Shown: in pieces, positions 45,300-57,194 of the stretch
Layout: every line of letters starts with the position of its first letter
How positions within the stretch are numbered: the stretch's first letter is position 1
Source: Cordia subcordata
Taxonomy: Eukaryota > Streptophyta > Magnoliopsida > Boraginales > Cordiaceae
Assembly: GCA_028554755.1 (NCBI GenBank)
Contig: JAPTOF010000017.1
Coordinates: 4,960,001 to 5,024,000, forward strand
Reading direction: 5' to 3'
Length of the DNA: 64,000 bases
Position numbers and translations under genes: made by a program
The notes under the pieces: generated by a model
What the model was told of the DNA's origin: nothing
The model's input: only the letters and a program-made list of their open reading frames with translations
Database searches by the model: none

Positions 45300-46200
45300 T
45301 AGCTTTTTTCGCTATAGGTCGGCCCAACTTTTTTGTCGATCTTATGCTTGTTAAGTCTAGTTCGTATAAGTTGAACCTTCTCTTCAGCATCTTCAAGAAG
45401 TTGTCGCCCCATTATTTTCCTTTCATCCAAATCTCAATAAAGTAGAGTCCTACATTTTCTTCCATATAAGGCTTCATAAGATGCCATTTGGATACTGGAC
45501 TGATAGCTATTATTAGAAGCAAATTCGACTAAAGCCATGTATACATCCCAGCCACCTCCCCAATCCATAACACAAGCACGCAGTAGATCTTCTAAGATTT
45601 GAATGGTCTTTTCAGTCTGGCCATCTGTCTGAGGATGGAATGCTGTGCTCAATTTTAGTTCGGAACCCAAGGCTCGTTGTATACCCCGCTAGAATCTGGA
45701 AGTAAATCGAGGATCCCTGTCAGATACAATCTCTTTTGGCACCCCATGCAAACACACAATTTCATTTATGTACAACTTGGCCAACTTTTCTTTCTTGTCG
45801 TATATTCGGATAGGTAAGAAGTGAGCTGTCTTCATTAGTTGATCCATAATCACCCAAATTGCGTCATTCTTATTTCTAGTCCTTGGTAACCCCATAACAA
45901 AATCCATTTACACACTGTCCTATTTCCATTCCAAAATCGATAGAGGTTGAAGTAAACCGGATGGCTTCTGGTGTTCTGCTTTTATCCTTTGGCATGTCAA
46001 ACATCTAGCAACATAGTCACCGATATCCTTTTTCATGTTATTCCACCAAAAATAATGCCACAGATCACGATACATCTTGGTACCCCCAGGGTGAATTGAA
46101 AATAAAGACTTATGTGCTTCATCTAGAATTATTGTTCTTAACTCGGGGTCTTTAGGAACACATAAACGATTGTTGAAAAGAAGAGTACCATCCTCTCATA
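45300..46200 (-). pseudogene. Gypsy integrase
   Basis: The HHCC zinc-binding region is recognisable at about 46000-46110 ('CLTCQRIKAEHQKPSGLL'). The core follows with '[11 protein letters not shown]', '[12 protein letters not shown]' and 'FHPQTDGQTEKTIQILEDLL', covering the D,D,E region. Stops interrupt it at 45920-45922, 45908-45910, 45689-45691 and 45434-45436; three of these stand where the family has tryptophan. Confidence 0.85.
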
Positions 46201-46469
46201 CATGGAATTTCAGTTTATTTCCCCTATTTACCTCACCCTGATTTTCTCTAGAAACAGATCATTTCTCTGGGCCATTTTAATCCTTTCTGCCAAAGTAGAT
46301 TTGACAGTTAGAGGCGCTAGCATACATCTTTCACTAGGCATGATCATTTCTAGTTGCAACTTCTCAAATTCTTGAATCAACTCTTGTTGTGCAGTTACCA
46401 AACTTGCCGTGGTTGCTATCGGTTTTCTGCTAAGTGCATCAGCCACCACATTGGCTTTTCCCGAGTGAT

Positions 46470-47060
46470 AATGAATATTCAAATCATAATCCTTAAGAAG
46501 CTCTAACCAACTTTGTTGCCTAAGATTTAATTCTCTTTGGGTAAATATGTACTTAAGACTCTGATGATCAGTATAGACATCACAAGTTGCCCCATAAAGA
46601 TAATGGCGCTAGATTTTCAACGCGAAGATAACTGCTGCCAATTCAAGTCATGTGTAGGGTAGTTTTGTTCAAAGTTCTTCAATTGTCTGGAGGCGTAGGC
46701 AATTACTTTCCCGTGCTGCATTAATACACATCCCAAGCCGCTCCGAGAAGCATCACAGTATATCACAAAATTTTCAGAGCCAGAAGGAAGTGTTAGTATC
46801 GGTGTTGTTATCAATCTATTTTTCAATTCTTGGAAACTCCCTTCATATGCATCTGTCCATTCGAATTTCACATTTTTCCAAGTAAGTTATGTTAGGGATG
46901 AAGCCAACCGTGCAAATCTCTTGACAAATTTCCTGTAATAACCTGCTAAGCCCAAGAAACTTCGTACCTCGGAGGCAATAGTCGGTCTGGGCCAAGTTCT
47001 CACAGCCTCAATTTTTTGGGGATCCATTGATACACCATCTTTAGAAATGACATGGCCTAG
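46470..47060 (-). pseudogene. Gypsy RT end and RNase H
   Basis: Reads '[16 protein letters not shown]', '[19 protein letters not shown]', '[15 protein letters not shown]', then after a frameshift '[14 protein letters not shown]' and '[18 protein letters not shown]'. The RNase H catalytic D (CDAS) and the final DALSR motif are visible. Stop at 46609-46611 replaces the tryptophan of the 'LKIWRHYL' motif. Confidence 0.85.
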
Positions 47061-47078
47061 GAAAGTTACCCGATCTAA

Positions 47079-47640
47079 CTAGAACTCATACTTCTTGAAT
47101 TGTGCAAATAATTGCTTCTTTTTTAGGGTTTGTAGAGCCGTTCTCAAATGTTGTTCATGCTCTTCAAAACTCTTTGAATATATCAGAATGTCATCTATAA
47201 ACACCACAACAAACTGATCTAGATAAGGCTTGAACACTGTATTCATCAAGTCCATAAAGGCTGCTGGAGCATTTGTCAATCCAAATGGCATAACAATAAA
47301 CTCATAATGTCCGTATCTGGTACGAAATGCCGTTTGTGGAATGTCTTCAATTCTTACCCTCAGCTGATGATAGCTAGATCTTAAATCTATCTTTGAGAAC
47401 AGCACTGCACCCTGTAACTGATCAAAAAGATCATCTATTCGCTGTAATAGGTATCTATTTTTCACTGTGACCTTGTTCAGTTCCCGATAGTCAATACACA
47501 ATCACAAGCTGCCATCCTTCTTTCTCACAAATAACACTGGAACTCCCCATGGCGAGACACTAGGGCAAATATATCCCTTATCAAGTAGTTCTTGTAGTTG
47601 TATTTTCAATTCTTTGAATTCATTTGGAGCCATTCTATAC
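47079..47640 (-). pseudogene. Gypsy reverse transcriptase
   Basis: Contains '[16 protein letters not shown]', '[14 protein letters not shown]', '[20 protein letters not shown]' and the catalytic '[11 protein letters not shown]' (YxDD box as FIDD). A TGA at 47502-47504 interrupts it where the family usually has arginine, and a TAG at 47079-47081 where it has tryptophan. Otherwise open for 140 codons. Confidence 0.9.
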
Positions 47641-47782
47641 GGTGCCCTTGATATCGGTTCTGTTCCTAAAAAAAGTTCAATTTTAAATTCTACTTCACGC
47701 TTTAACGCAACCCTGGTATATCCTCTGGAAATACATTTGAGAATTCTCGAACTACCGAGATGCCTTCGAGTTTCTGCCCTTT

Positions 47783-48283
47783 CTATTTAGTACTCACCAT
47801 ATGAGCTAAATATCCCACACAGCCCTTTTGTAACAATCTTTGCACCTTTAAAGCAGAAATAATACAAGGTGTTTGCAACTGTCTTCCCTGAACTTCAAAC
47901 TCTGGCTCTCTCGGTATCCGAAATATAATCTTCTTGGAAAAACAATCGACATAGCCATGGTAGGTAGACAACCAATCCATTCCCAAGATAACATCGAAGT
48001 CTTTCATGTCTAATTGAATTAAATCAGCTCGTAGCTCTTTTCTGCCTATATGTACCACACAATTCTTATATACTTTATTCGTAATAACAAAGGCCCCAAT
48101 AAGAGTTTCAACACACAATTCTACTCCCAATGGCTCAGGTGTAACATCTAATAAAGATACAAACGATGGGGATATGTAGGAATATGCGGACCCCGTATCA
48201 AACAGAATATGAGCATAAATATCAGAAATTAGGAAAATACCTGTTACCACGGCCTTTGATGCACGAGCATCCCCATATGTCAA
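47783..48283 (-). pseudogene. Gypsy aspartic protease
   Basis: Open for 166 codons. Catalytic motif 'ILFDTGSAYSYIS' and the later 'FDVILGMDWL' are intact. It would cleave the gag-pol polyprotein in an active element. Confidence 0.85.
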
Positions 48284-48439
48284 GGCATATACTTTGGCTC
48301 TCGACTATGGTCTCTGACCTCTACCCCTTGGTGCAGGTGGTTGAGCTTGTCCCATCGCGGGTGGAATTGCTGGTCTAGAATCTAATAGGGGAAGAGGTGG
48401 CCTCGGAACTGGTAGAGGAGGGGCTATTCCTGGATTCTG

Positions 48440-49502
48440 AATGGTGGGGGCATGGACTCTCGGCAATCCCTAATTTGATGGTCTAGGGATCCACATCTAA
48501 AACATCCCCCAGTAGCACGTTTACAATACTCAGTAGGATAGGATCGACCACAGAGATCACACTTCGGGCTTAGTAGTTGTCTCTGATCCCCCTGAATGAA
48601 AGATCCCGGTTGAATACTCGGTCCCCTAACCTATTGTTACATTGATCCTTGTGGTAATCCCATGATATGCTGAACAAAGGGTCTCTTAGGAGTATGAGAC
48701 ACATAACTACTTGATTAAGATGGCCCTGTCCTTTTCTTACTGCCTGAAGTAACTTGATCCCGAAAATACTCCTTCTTTTTATTTTCACAATACTCAGCAA
48801 TAAGCGCTACCTCGAAAACCCCTTCATATGTCTCAAAGTGAATCGGAGCTACAAACTGATGGATAGAAGGTTTTAGGCCTTCCTCAAATTTCTGTGCTTT
48901 TCTATAAGGGGTCGGCACTATAAAATCAGCAAATTCCACTAGTTCATCAAACTTGTTAACATACTCGGTGATTGTCATATGGCCTTGGGTTAGTTGGGAG
49001 AATTATTTAACTTTCCTATCTAAATACAATCTTAGATAGAACTTTTTTTCGTACAGCTGTCGAAATTCTTCCTATCCGATATTCTTGGAAGTTTAGGTAG
49101 AATGTTATTCCACCAAGTCTCCGCATAACCTCTGAATAGGTGTGCAATTAACCGGACCTTGGTAGCTTCATCATACTTGATTATTCTCCATAACCTATCC
49201 ATGTTTTTCATCCATTCATATGCTTTCATAGGATCTTTATATCCCCAAAACTCTTTAGGATGATTTACCAAAAATTTCTCCAATGCTTCAGAATCCGCCA
49301 AACCTTGCAATTTTGCTCCTTGAAAATTGGAAATTCCTTCCACTATATGCTGTAACATTTCCCCAGCTATAGATTTGGAATCAGGGGTTGCCGCATATTC
49401 TTGTAAAGGTTGTTTTCCCCTTTTCTTTACTTTCTATTGTTCCATAATCTGCCTCAACGGAACATTTTCACTAGCTTCTTCGAAATCAGTATCGCGATCC
49501 AT
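48440..49502 (-). pseudogene. Gypsy gag with CCHC zinc knuckle
   Basis: Likely start ATG at 49500-49502. The capsid-like region 'AYEWMKNMDRLWRI' to 'FRGYAETWWNNI' is visible, and the knuckle CFRCGSLDHQIRDC (CX2CX4HX4C) is intact near 48455-48500. A stop follows MEQ soon after the start, and further stops break the middle. Confidence 0.8.
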
Positions 49503-49627
49503 GTCCTGTAACAAACATATACCAAATACTACAAGCAAGTTATGTTAAATGATATAATAAATCACAACTCAGAATTAGTATAACAAAGCCCTAACTACCC
49601 CTTATCTAGGCCTCACGGATCATTACC

Positions 49628-49643
49628 TATTGCTCTGATACCA
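49628..49643 (-). other. Primer binding site of the gypsy element
   Basis: The minus strand reads TGGTATCAGAGCAATA, complementary to the 3' end of initiator methionine tRNA, four bases inside the 5' LTR. This fixes the strand of the element. Confidence 0.9.
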
Positions 49644-49647
49644 CCTA

Positions 49648-51604
49648 TGTCACGCCCCGAAATCTAAGCCTAACCCGAGGTGTGACACGCCACAGGTTTA
49701 AACCTGCAAGGCTACAAACAACTCACAAACCAAAAGCACATAAACCTGCCTAACACATATCAGAGATCTATTTACCATTAACAACTATTTACACAGGCAA
49801 GGGATTTAGTTACATTTTGTTTCTAAAAAATGACAGTATTTTCTGTCTAAAGGTTACAATAATTACACATCCCAAAAAGACTAAAGTCATTCCACAAAAA
49901 GAAACCCAGTTGATGAAGTCTCTAGCTAGGCTAAGGTGGGTTCTCTCTCTGGAGTCTCTAACCACCACCCTCTGCAAAATAGATATGTAAAAGTATGAGC
50001 GAAACGATGCTCAGGAAGTGGACACCCCAGATGAAGCTTAAGGACAGCTTTAAAAGAAGGCTAAATAAGGATAACACAATAATAACTAACAAAATAACAA
50101 GGGGTTTATTTATCAGAGTTTCAAACATACTAAGCCAGTGGAAGGAGCTTATACTCAGAACCACAGAATACACACAGAACAGAACTTCCGTAAGGCCGTG
50201 ATATTAATACTAAATACTCCATCACACCACAAATAGGCATTCATATGCCTCTTCTTCTCACGGTGAACCTCCCACCGATGAGGGCACATAAATCACACTT
50301 CTGTCTAGTGAACCATTTCCTACTGACGAGCACAGAACAGAACAGATATATATATATATAACGGCAATCTCACCTGCTGGATGGGTGTTACTGCCCCAGG
50401 GAACACGTTCAACATAGACAACACACTGAATAGTTCTAGAATCCCAGGATTTCAACAAATATAAGTACACATCAAATAAAAACTCAGAATTCTGATTTCA
50501 CAATGACAATTTGGAAGAGGATGATTAAGAGTGTTCAGAAGACCCAAGTAAAGTAGAGACCAGAGTCCAGATGGGTAGTCCAATTTACCCTTGTCCAGTG
50601 TTTAGTCACACTCCACTCCTACCTGGATTATATAATAATTATTGGTTAGTTTAATATATCAATGACGAAAAAATAAAATATAGACTTCATGCTTATATAT
50701 AACCAAAGATAAGGAGCGACACACTAATATACATATATCTTCGCAAGCTGCTAACAGCTAATTAGCATAGTTATGATGCAAAGTAGAGAAGAACATTATA
50801 AACATATATCATCAACCTAACCCTTCTATCAATGACCGTAAGCTAAGTTCCACTCATTTTCATAAAGACAATCTTATGTATATACATATACATGTTCACC
50901 ATGTCTTATCTTCCTTCACTACCAATTTTAATAAACGACACACATGCCAAGCCAAATCTAATTAAATTCAATAGACCAAATTTAATCTCACACATAGCTT
51001 TATATATACATATAACATCATTGATAACATCCCCAAACCATTCATATAATATTTTAATCATCTCTTCTAGGAAGATATATAATTGGCTCACATAATTATA
51101 AACATAAGAACAAATATCATGTTCAACCTCATAAGTTATGGCATGCTTACACTTTACTAATTCATTTACACATTTCTAGCTCATTACATAGTTCATAGAC
51201 CTCAATCATATAATTATTCATGTGCAAGAATCCATAAGAAATTAGGGTAAGAGCAATTAAATAAATAACTCACTTACTTGAATTTGTCAAATAGAAAAAG
51301 ATTAGCCAGCAATGGTAGCAGTGAAAGAAGAAGGGGAAAAGAGGGGTTTTGGGGGCTGTTTCGGGCAGAGAAAGAAGAGCAAGAAATGGGGTTTTGGGGC
51401 TGGTTTTTATCTAATCAATTTGAGTTTATTATAATTACATTTCAGCCCCCTAAAATCTGGTTAATTAACAAATATAACCCAAGTAGAAGCCAGCTATATT
51501 TTTATGCACAAACACATACACACACCTATATAAGGTAGGTAGAAAGCTTATCTTATTCTCCATGCTTTTCTTCTTTTTCTTTTTTTTTTTCCACAGGTAT
51601 TACA
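49648..51604 (-). repeat. Gypsy 5' LTR
   Basis: About 1.96 kb, visually around 95% or more identical to 42817-44819. Contains a shorter version of the internal TA microsatellite (50346-50361). Confidence 0.92.
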
Positions 51605-51804
51605 CATCTAATATAGTCTCTTTTGTTAAGGACTTGTCTGAAACTATGCGACTTTTTTGGATGAAGTCGTCCGACATTTGATGAATTTGTGAAGCAATGT
51701 GTTTTTGGCGATGAAATCATGCAATTTTTGGAATTGATGACCACTGATGAAGCCACACAACTTTTGGAATTGATGATCACTGATAATTTTGAAAATTTCT
51801 AACA
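51605..51804 (-). repeat. Truncated copia 3' LTR
   Basis: Matches the outer 200 bp of 54476-54941 ('gaattgatgaccactgatga' and 'gataattttgaaaatttcta'). Only the PPT-side portion is present. Confidence 0.8.
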
Positions 51805-52649
51805 TTCTCCCAATTTTTTAGAATAAATCAGACCAAACCGTTCTTGAAAAATCTCAGATTTCAATGAAGGTATTTCACAAATTTGATCCTTTGCCTAGTG
51901 AAATCATGCTAGGACTATGCCAAAATTGCATGATAGATAAGTCTTTGAACTAGCTATTTTATAGCAAGATAATCATGCACAAGTTCATACATAGATTTAA
52001 GCACTTTATGATTGCTAAATTATCTGCAGACACATTTATGGCTTTATGTCTTGTGTCCTTTTCATGAGTGCTTTAAGAGCATGGACAGTGCCATTTGATC
52101 TTGTCTGGTGTCATTTGACACCACCCATATTTTTCTTCAAAAAATTGGATGCACGTGTATATGATATATGCTTAATAATTGACATCCCTAAAATAATAAA
52201 ATGAACCTATAAATTGTTAACAAATAAAAGAGGTCTGTTGACTACTTCACATGATAAAAAAGAGAAAAAAGAAATGGTATAGAGAGAATAAAGGTAAAAA
52301 ATCAATCTTTTTCAAATGTACAAATAGAGAATGATTTCTTTTCTGATTGAGGCAAAGAAAAATAGTGTATTTATTATTTATTTGTTAGTCAAATTAGTTT
52401 TTGGTTTTGACAATTACAACTGCAAGTGTTGAAAAAGCATTTTCACCATTAATATTGCAAACTATCAATTGATAAATCAAATGGGAGTCAGATTTATGAA
52501 TGATTTTTTTTCTAATAAATGCATTTGGTAATATCGAAAATAAAGTTATTATAAAACATTTTTAAAATATGAGACCTGTCAAGAATAATTATAATATATA
52601 TGTTCTTAAAAAACGTTCAAATTTTATGTGTGTGTATATATATACATAT

Positions 52650-53175
52650 ACATTGACCCTATTGAAAGAATTTTTTTGGCTCCACTCCTATTTAAGAGCA
52701 CTGCTCCAAGAAGTGGCCTCACTTCACACTCATATAACTCAACCTCCCATGTGTAGACATTATAGGGACCAAGCACTAATAGCCTAGGATGAAATTTGTT
52801 TATTTAATTTAAATGCTTGCAATCACTATTACAGTGTACTTTGATTTATTGAACTCAAGACTTAATGTTGTATCAAGTATTGAGTTGAGGTTCCACCATA
52901 TGTGATCTTAGAATGTGGGCTTGAGACCCATCCCTTAGATGTTTCAAATACCAAGTCTCTTCGTAGTCCTTTCGTCGAAGAATCTATCATGTTTTGACTT
53001 GACTTGACTGGACAAAATTGAAGCGATCACTCTGTCACTTATCAATTCATTTTATTTATTTTCTTAAAATTCACATGTCGTAAATGACTATGCCGCTAAA
53101 AATAAGAATCAACAATATAAACAGACATATTAACTTTATAATCAACTTTAAGTTTCCACATACCTTCATATAAAT
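52650..53175 (-). pseudogene. Copia GAG-pre-integrase joined to polyprotein C-terminus
   Basis: The minus strand reads 'EGMWKLKVDYKVN' and 'VYIVDSYF', then 'RHSHLRHVNFKKINKMN', the GAG-pre-integrase region. After about 52990 it changes to 'TKGLRRDLVFETSKGW', which is the end of the RNase H/polyprotein in this copia group. The jump marks an internal deletion. Confidence 0.7.
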
Positions 53176-53176
53176 A

Positions 53177-53470
53177 TCAAATTCTAACAAATAATCCTCC
53201 TTTAGAGAGTATAACTATATTAGACTCAAAAACAATCTTAAATCCATGCTTATTAAGCAGGGATACAGACACCAAATTCTTTCTCATCTGTCGTATATAA
53301 TGTATATTAGTCAATAGGAGAACTTTTCCTGAAGTAAATTGCAAATCTGTAGTCCAGGTACCTATTAGAAGTTGACTCATTACTCATGTATAGGACCCTG
53401 TCATCATCAACTGACTAGGAATTTGGGACAAAATTCTTGCCCTTGCACATGTGCTTAGTTGGACCTCAAG
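53177..53470 (-). pseudogene. Copia protease-side fragment
   Basis: Open minus frame 53177-53380 with 'VLLLTNIHYIRQMRKNLVSV' and 'LLNKHGFKIVFES', the conserved stretch after the copia protease ('L.NVLYVP...NL.SV..L...G'). The catalytic D[ST]G stretch is not preserved. Confidence 0.7.
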
Positions 53471-53475
53471 CCTAA

Positions 53476-54375
53476 CTACCACACATCATCACCTCCAAGT
53501 ATGTAGATTTTCGAAACTATAGCAACAAACTTTTCACTTCCTACATGTGCATCTTTGTTCTTCTTTTTCATAAGGAAATACTCCGTTTTGTAGTGTCCTG
53601 GTTTTTTGCAATGGTGACGTGCACCCTTATGCTTTTTTGTTTTCGCTCTTATTGCTATCTTGACCAATTTCATAAGTCCTTTTTCTTGTAAATTTGTTGG
53701 ATTCTCCTTCTTAAATGACATGAACCTTGGAGGGTTATTTAATAACCTGATTTCTAGAGTCTTCTTACACTCTATATTCCTCTTCAATTTGAAGGTTGTT
53801 AGCCAATTCTTGTAAGAAATATCATCTTTGTTATGTTTAAGACTCCTTTTGAAATCATCCCAAGATGGAGGAAGTTTATCCATTATAGAGGATACTATGA
53901 TGGTTTTATCCATATACAGTTTGTGTTGTTTATGGTTATTTAAAATTCTTTCAATTTCATGAAATTGTTCCATGATAGATCTACCATCAACCATCTTGTA
54001 ATTATTAAGATGACTAACAATAAATTTTTTTCTTGTGGCATCTTCAGTCATGTATCTTGCTTTGAGTTGCTCCCAAGGATCCTTGATAGTAGGTCCAACT
54101 AGGTACACATCAAATAGAGCATCAGACATTCCATTCAAAATGTGCCATCTACAAATATAATTATCATTCTCTCATTTTTGTCTTGCATATGTATCATCAC
54201 CCAAAGTTTCAGATTCGCTCTTTATAGGTTTAGGAGTGTTTAGGACATAAGCCTCTTTGAGCGTTGCTAGTAGAAAATGCATCTTTTTCTACGAGCAAAT
54301 ATAATTTCCACCATCAAAGCATTCTAGTTTCAATTCACAAAATCTCTTGCCATATCTCTCAAAGTTGCAGAAACC
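53476..54375 (-). pseudogene. Copia gag (UBN2 type) with CCHC-like knuckle
   Basis: Open for 220 codons (53476-54138) with 'LNGMSDALFDVYLVG', 'MEQFHEIERILNNHK', 'IMDKLPPSWDDFKRSLKH' and a knuckle-like 'HHCKKPGHYKTEY', in which the first and last cysteines of CCHC are lost. The coding region extends upstream to about 54375 but has stops, two of them where relatives have Trp or Gln. Confidence 0.8.
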
Positions 54376-54475
54376 ATTTTCCAAAATTTTCACAAAATAA
54401 ACACTTAAGATTGTAAAAGAAAACTACTGATTGATATGAAAATTCTAGAAAAGACTTCAAGGCATGTTGTAATAC

Positions 54476-54941
54476 CACTATCCTTAAGGGTTTCTTTGCC
54501 CCTATAAAATATGCAAATAGGGTTTTGCAAATAAACATGTAGGAGATAATGAACCTTGTGTTAATTGCATATTGTACAAATGGAATTACTTATTAATCAA
54601 AAACTAAAGTTTGCAACCAAACAAAATAGTGTCTAAATTAAAAAATGAGTATCTGTAAATGGAGATTTTTTCTTTTGAATTTTTGCTTCAAAACTTGCAT
54701 GTTTATAGAACGCCAAAGCAACTATCTGAAACCATGCATCTTTTCGAGACCATGCATCTTTTGGTAAGCACATGTTTGAAACCATGAGTCTTTTTTGATG
54801 AAGCTATGCGACTTTTGATGGCTTTTTGAAGCAATGCTTCTTTGATGATAAAACCATGGAAATTTTGGAATTGATGACCATTGATGTAGCCACAAAACTT
54901 TTGGAATTGATTACTATTGATAATTTTGAAAATTTCTAACA
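54476..54941 (-). repeat. Copia 5' LTR
   Basis: About 465 bp. The inner end lies next to a degenerate primer site (minus strand TGGTATTACAACATGCC). The outer end matches the truncated 3' LTR at 51605-51804. Confidence 0.65.
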
Positions 54942-55144
54942 CTTCTTCTTTCTTATTTGCTCTTCCTCTTTTCTATATTTCTTCCTTCTTTTTCATTTCC
55001 TCTCAGTCTATGTCTAGAAAGAAACAAGATTTTGGTGGAGATTCGAGTGTGAATGTGGATGCAAAAAAGGTGGATCTTAGAGAGTTTCTTACTAACATGG
55101 TTAAAGAGCTTTCCCCTTACTCCTTCAAGGTTAAATCTTGCTAG

Positions 55145-55340
55145 CTCCAAGCAATTGCACTTATGACATATGGAATGAGAAAAACAACAGGATCTATGGG
55201 TCAGGTTGTTTAATGGAGGAGTATTCTTTGGTTGATTTTTGTTGATATTAGAGATAGAGTTAGTACACAGAGTAAAGATAGGAACACTTTTGAGAATTAG
55301 CTCCTATGTATAAAATGGAGAATTCACATGTTGTAAGCCT
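55145..55340 (+). pseudogene. LINE C-terminal tail fragment
   Basis: The plus strand reads 'YDIWNEKNNRIYGSGC' and 'MEEYSLVDF', matching the tails of the LINE relics at 6763 and 14080 ('YHIWHERN', 'FHIWKEGN'). It sits just outside the copia 5' LTR. Confidence 0.6.
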
Positions 55341-56015
55341 ATTGACGAAATGTTTAAATTTTGTTTTCTACATTGTTCCAAAGTAGAATGGAAATGATTA
55401 CCTGCCCAACAAAAAAATAAGATGTATTAAATACTAAAATCACAACTACTGAAATCTTAAATTAAATCAAGTTATAAAAACAAATAATTGTAAATAGATG
55501 CAGTTAGACAATTACAATTTATCAAATGGATGAATACCATTCTATATCCTGAATTCCTTATAAGATTTTAATTTTAGCAGTGCTACCATAATACCAAATT
55601 TTGCCAAGCAAAAGCTTATGAGAAAGACATTTATAATTTTTTTAACATAAAAAAAAAGAAAAATTGTATAATAATAGATAAAAAATTAATAAAATCATTC
55701 ATAAATGAGTCTATAATAAATTTAAAAAAATTATAAGATTTTTAATTTCAAAATATAAATAAAAGATAAAAAGGCACTTCTTATACAAAATTATAAAATA
55801 TATATACATAATTAGTATTTTAAGAAAATTATAAGGAAAAAATTCTAGTAGAATCTAACCAAGATTTATAGTAAAGAAACAAATTAGCAAAAACAAAAAA
55901 GATAGGAAGAGGTCATGAGATTTAAGGTAAAATTGTTAAATTCAGACAATAAGAAGTTCTTAGATTTAAGGTAAAATCATCAAATTTTGAAGTTTCCTTA
56001 ACCAACTATTGAGTT
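55341..56015. other. AT-rich intergenic, no gene recognised
   Basis: Strongly AT-rich with no convincing frame or terminal repeat. Confidence 0.4.
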
Positions 56016-56019
56016 ACCA

Positions 56020-56745
56020 TCTTATCTAAAAAGTTAAGTTTTATCTAAAAGTTTAAGCTTTTAAAGAGGACTCACATTTAGTCGAAGTTTTGTTTTAGAG
56101 GGGTTACACTTATTTCCAGATCATCAAAGGTTTGAGTTTTATATAAAAGTTTAAACTTGTAGAAATTAATCAAGTTTTGTCTTTAAGGGTTGAACATGGA
56201 TAAGTTTAATTTAAAATATAAGTTTCATCTGAAAGTATAAACTTGTAGATATGGCTTATGTTCAGGTTTTATTTTTTAGAGTTGCACATGGACAATTTTA
56301 ATTTAAGCTTGAAGGGAGAACTAATGTTAAGACAAGTATTCTCTTCTTTGGGATTGCATATGGATAGTTTTAGTTTAAATTTCATCTAAAATTTTAAGCA
56401 TGTAGAGAGGACTCACGTTCAGGCAAGTTTTATTTTTAAGGTTGAACATGGACAGTTTTAGTTTCAAGTTTAAGTTTTATCCAAAAGTTTAAACTTGTAG
56501 AGAGGACTCATGGACTCAAGTTCAGGCAAGATTAGTTTTTGAGGGTTGTGTGTGCATGATTTTAATTTAAGCTTTATTTAGAAGTTTAAACTTGTAAAAA
56601 GGACTCATGTTAAAGTAGGGTTACACATAGATAATTTTAATTTAAGTTTGCAAAGAGGACTAAACCTCAAACGAGATTTGTTTTTGAGGATTGCACGTAG
56701 ATAGTTTTAACTTAAGCTTGTACAAAGAACTGACTTTTAGACAAG
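56020..56745. repeat. Degenerate tandem array, about 90-110 bp unit, seven to eight copies
   Basis: Each unit has 'aaaagtttaaacttgtagag', 'aggactcatgttcaggcaag', 'gttttgtttttgagggttg' and 'cacatggatagttttaattt'. Copies are diverged, with missing segments. The same 'aaaagtttaaacttgtag' word occurs in the TIR element at 25209-26004, so the two may be related. Confidence 0.8.
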
Positions 56746-57194
56746 ACACGTTCAGATTGAGGTAATAATTCTTCAATTTGGAGCTGCTTGTCCATGAAAG
56801 TATCATCATTGGACAATTCAGAGTATTCTAGTGAGGGAAGATCAAACGAAGATCTCCAGACTAAAAACTTGAAGTGAAGTCTTGACTTATAGGTTGGGTT
56901 CCACTTTTTAGCATAGCGGTAACACAAGCCTTTATAACTATAGGCCTTTATATATGTTAGAGTGGGCTACGAGGTAGACCCGTGGTTGTAGTAAAGCCAA
57001 TGGGCCCGTTGCTAGTGATATTTAGTGCCAAAGTGGATACTATGGGAGTTAGCTAATATTGGCCTACTTGATATTTGGCAACCAATTTTTGCTCACAGAG
57101 TCAGGTGGACTAATTGCTTTGGCTAGTATAATAGGCTTAAAGGCACGTACTTGTATCTAATGTCTAATTGAAACCTAGCCATGAAGCAACTAAC
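56746..57194. other. Intergenic, no gene recognised
   Basis: The 71-codon minus frame 56712-56927 lies downstream (minus strand) of the gypsy gag relic and could be part of it, but I see no family motif. Confidence 0.3.

Larger units (their letters stand above)
42817..51604 (-). mobile_element. Ty3/gypsy LTR retrotransposon with chromodomain (Tekay/Del-like chromovirus), 8.8 kb
   Basis: Minus-strand element with both LTRs (about 2.0 kb each), a tRNA-iMet primer site, and gag, protease, RT, RNase H, integrase and a C-terminal chromodomain in gypsy order. Termini are TG...CA (in plus orientation TGTCACG...TTACA). Premature stops and frameshifts run through the coding region, so it cannot make a full polyprotein. 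The 5-bp flanks CAATT and CATCT do not match, so no clear target duplication is seen. Confidence 0.92.
51605..54941 (-). mobile_element. Internally deleted Ty1/copia element
   Basis: Right LTR about 54476-54941 (ends ...ttctaaca, i.e. minus-strand TGTTAGAAATTTTC) and a partial left LTR at 51605-51804 with a polypurine tract just inside ('ttgggagaa' on the minus strand). Between them only gag, part of protease, a GAG-pre-integrase segment and the last few codons of the polyprotein remain; most of integrase, RT and RNase H is gone. The left LTR stops exactly at the gypsy LTR boundary. Confidence 0.8.
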
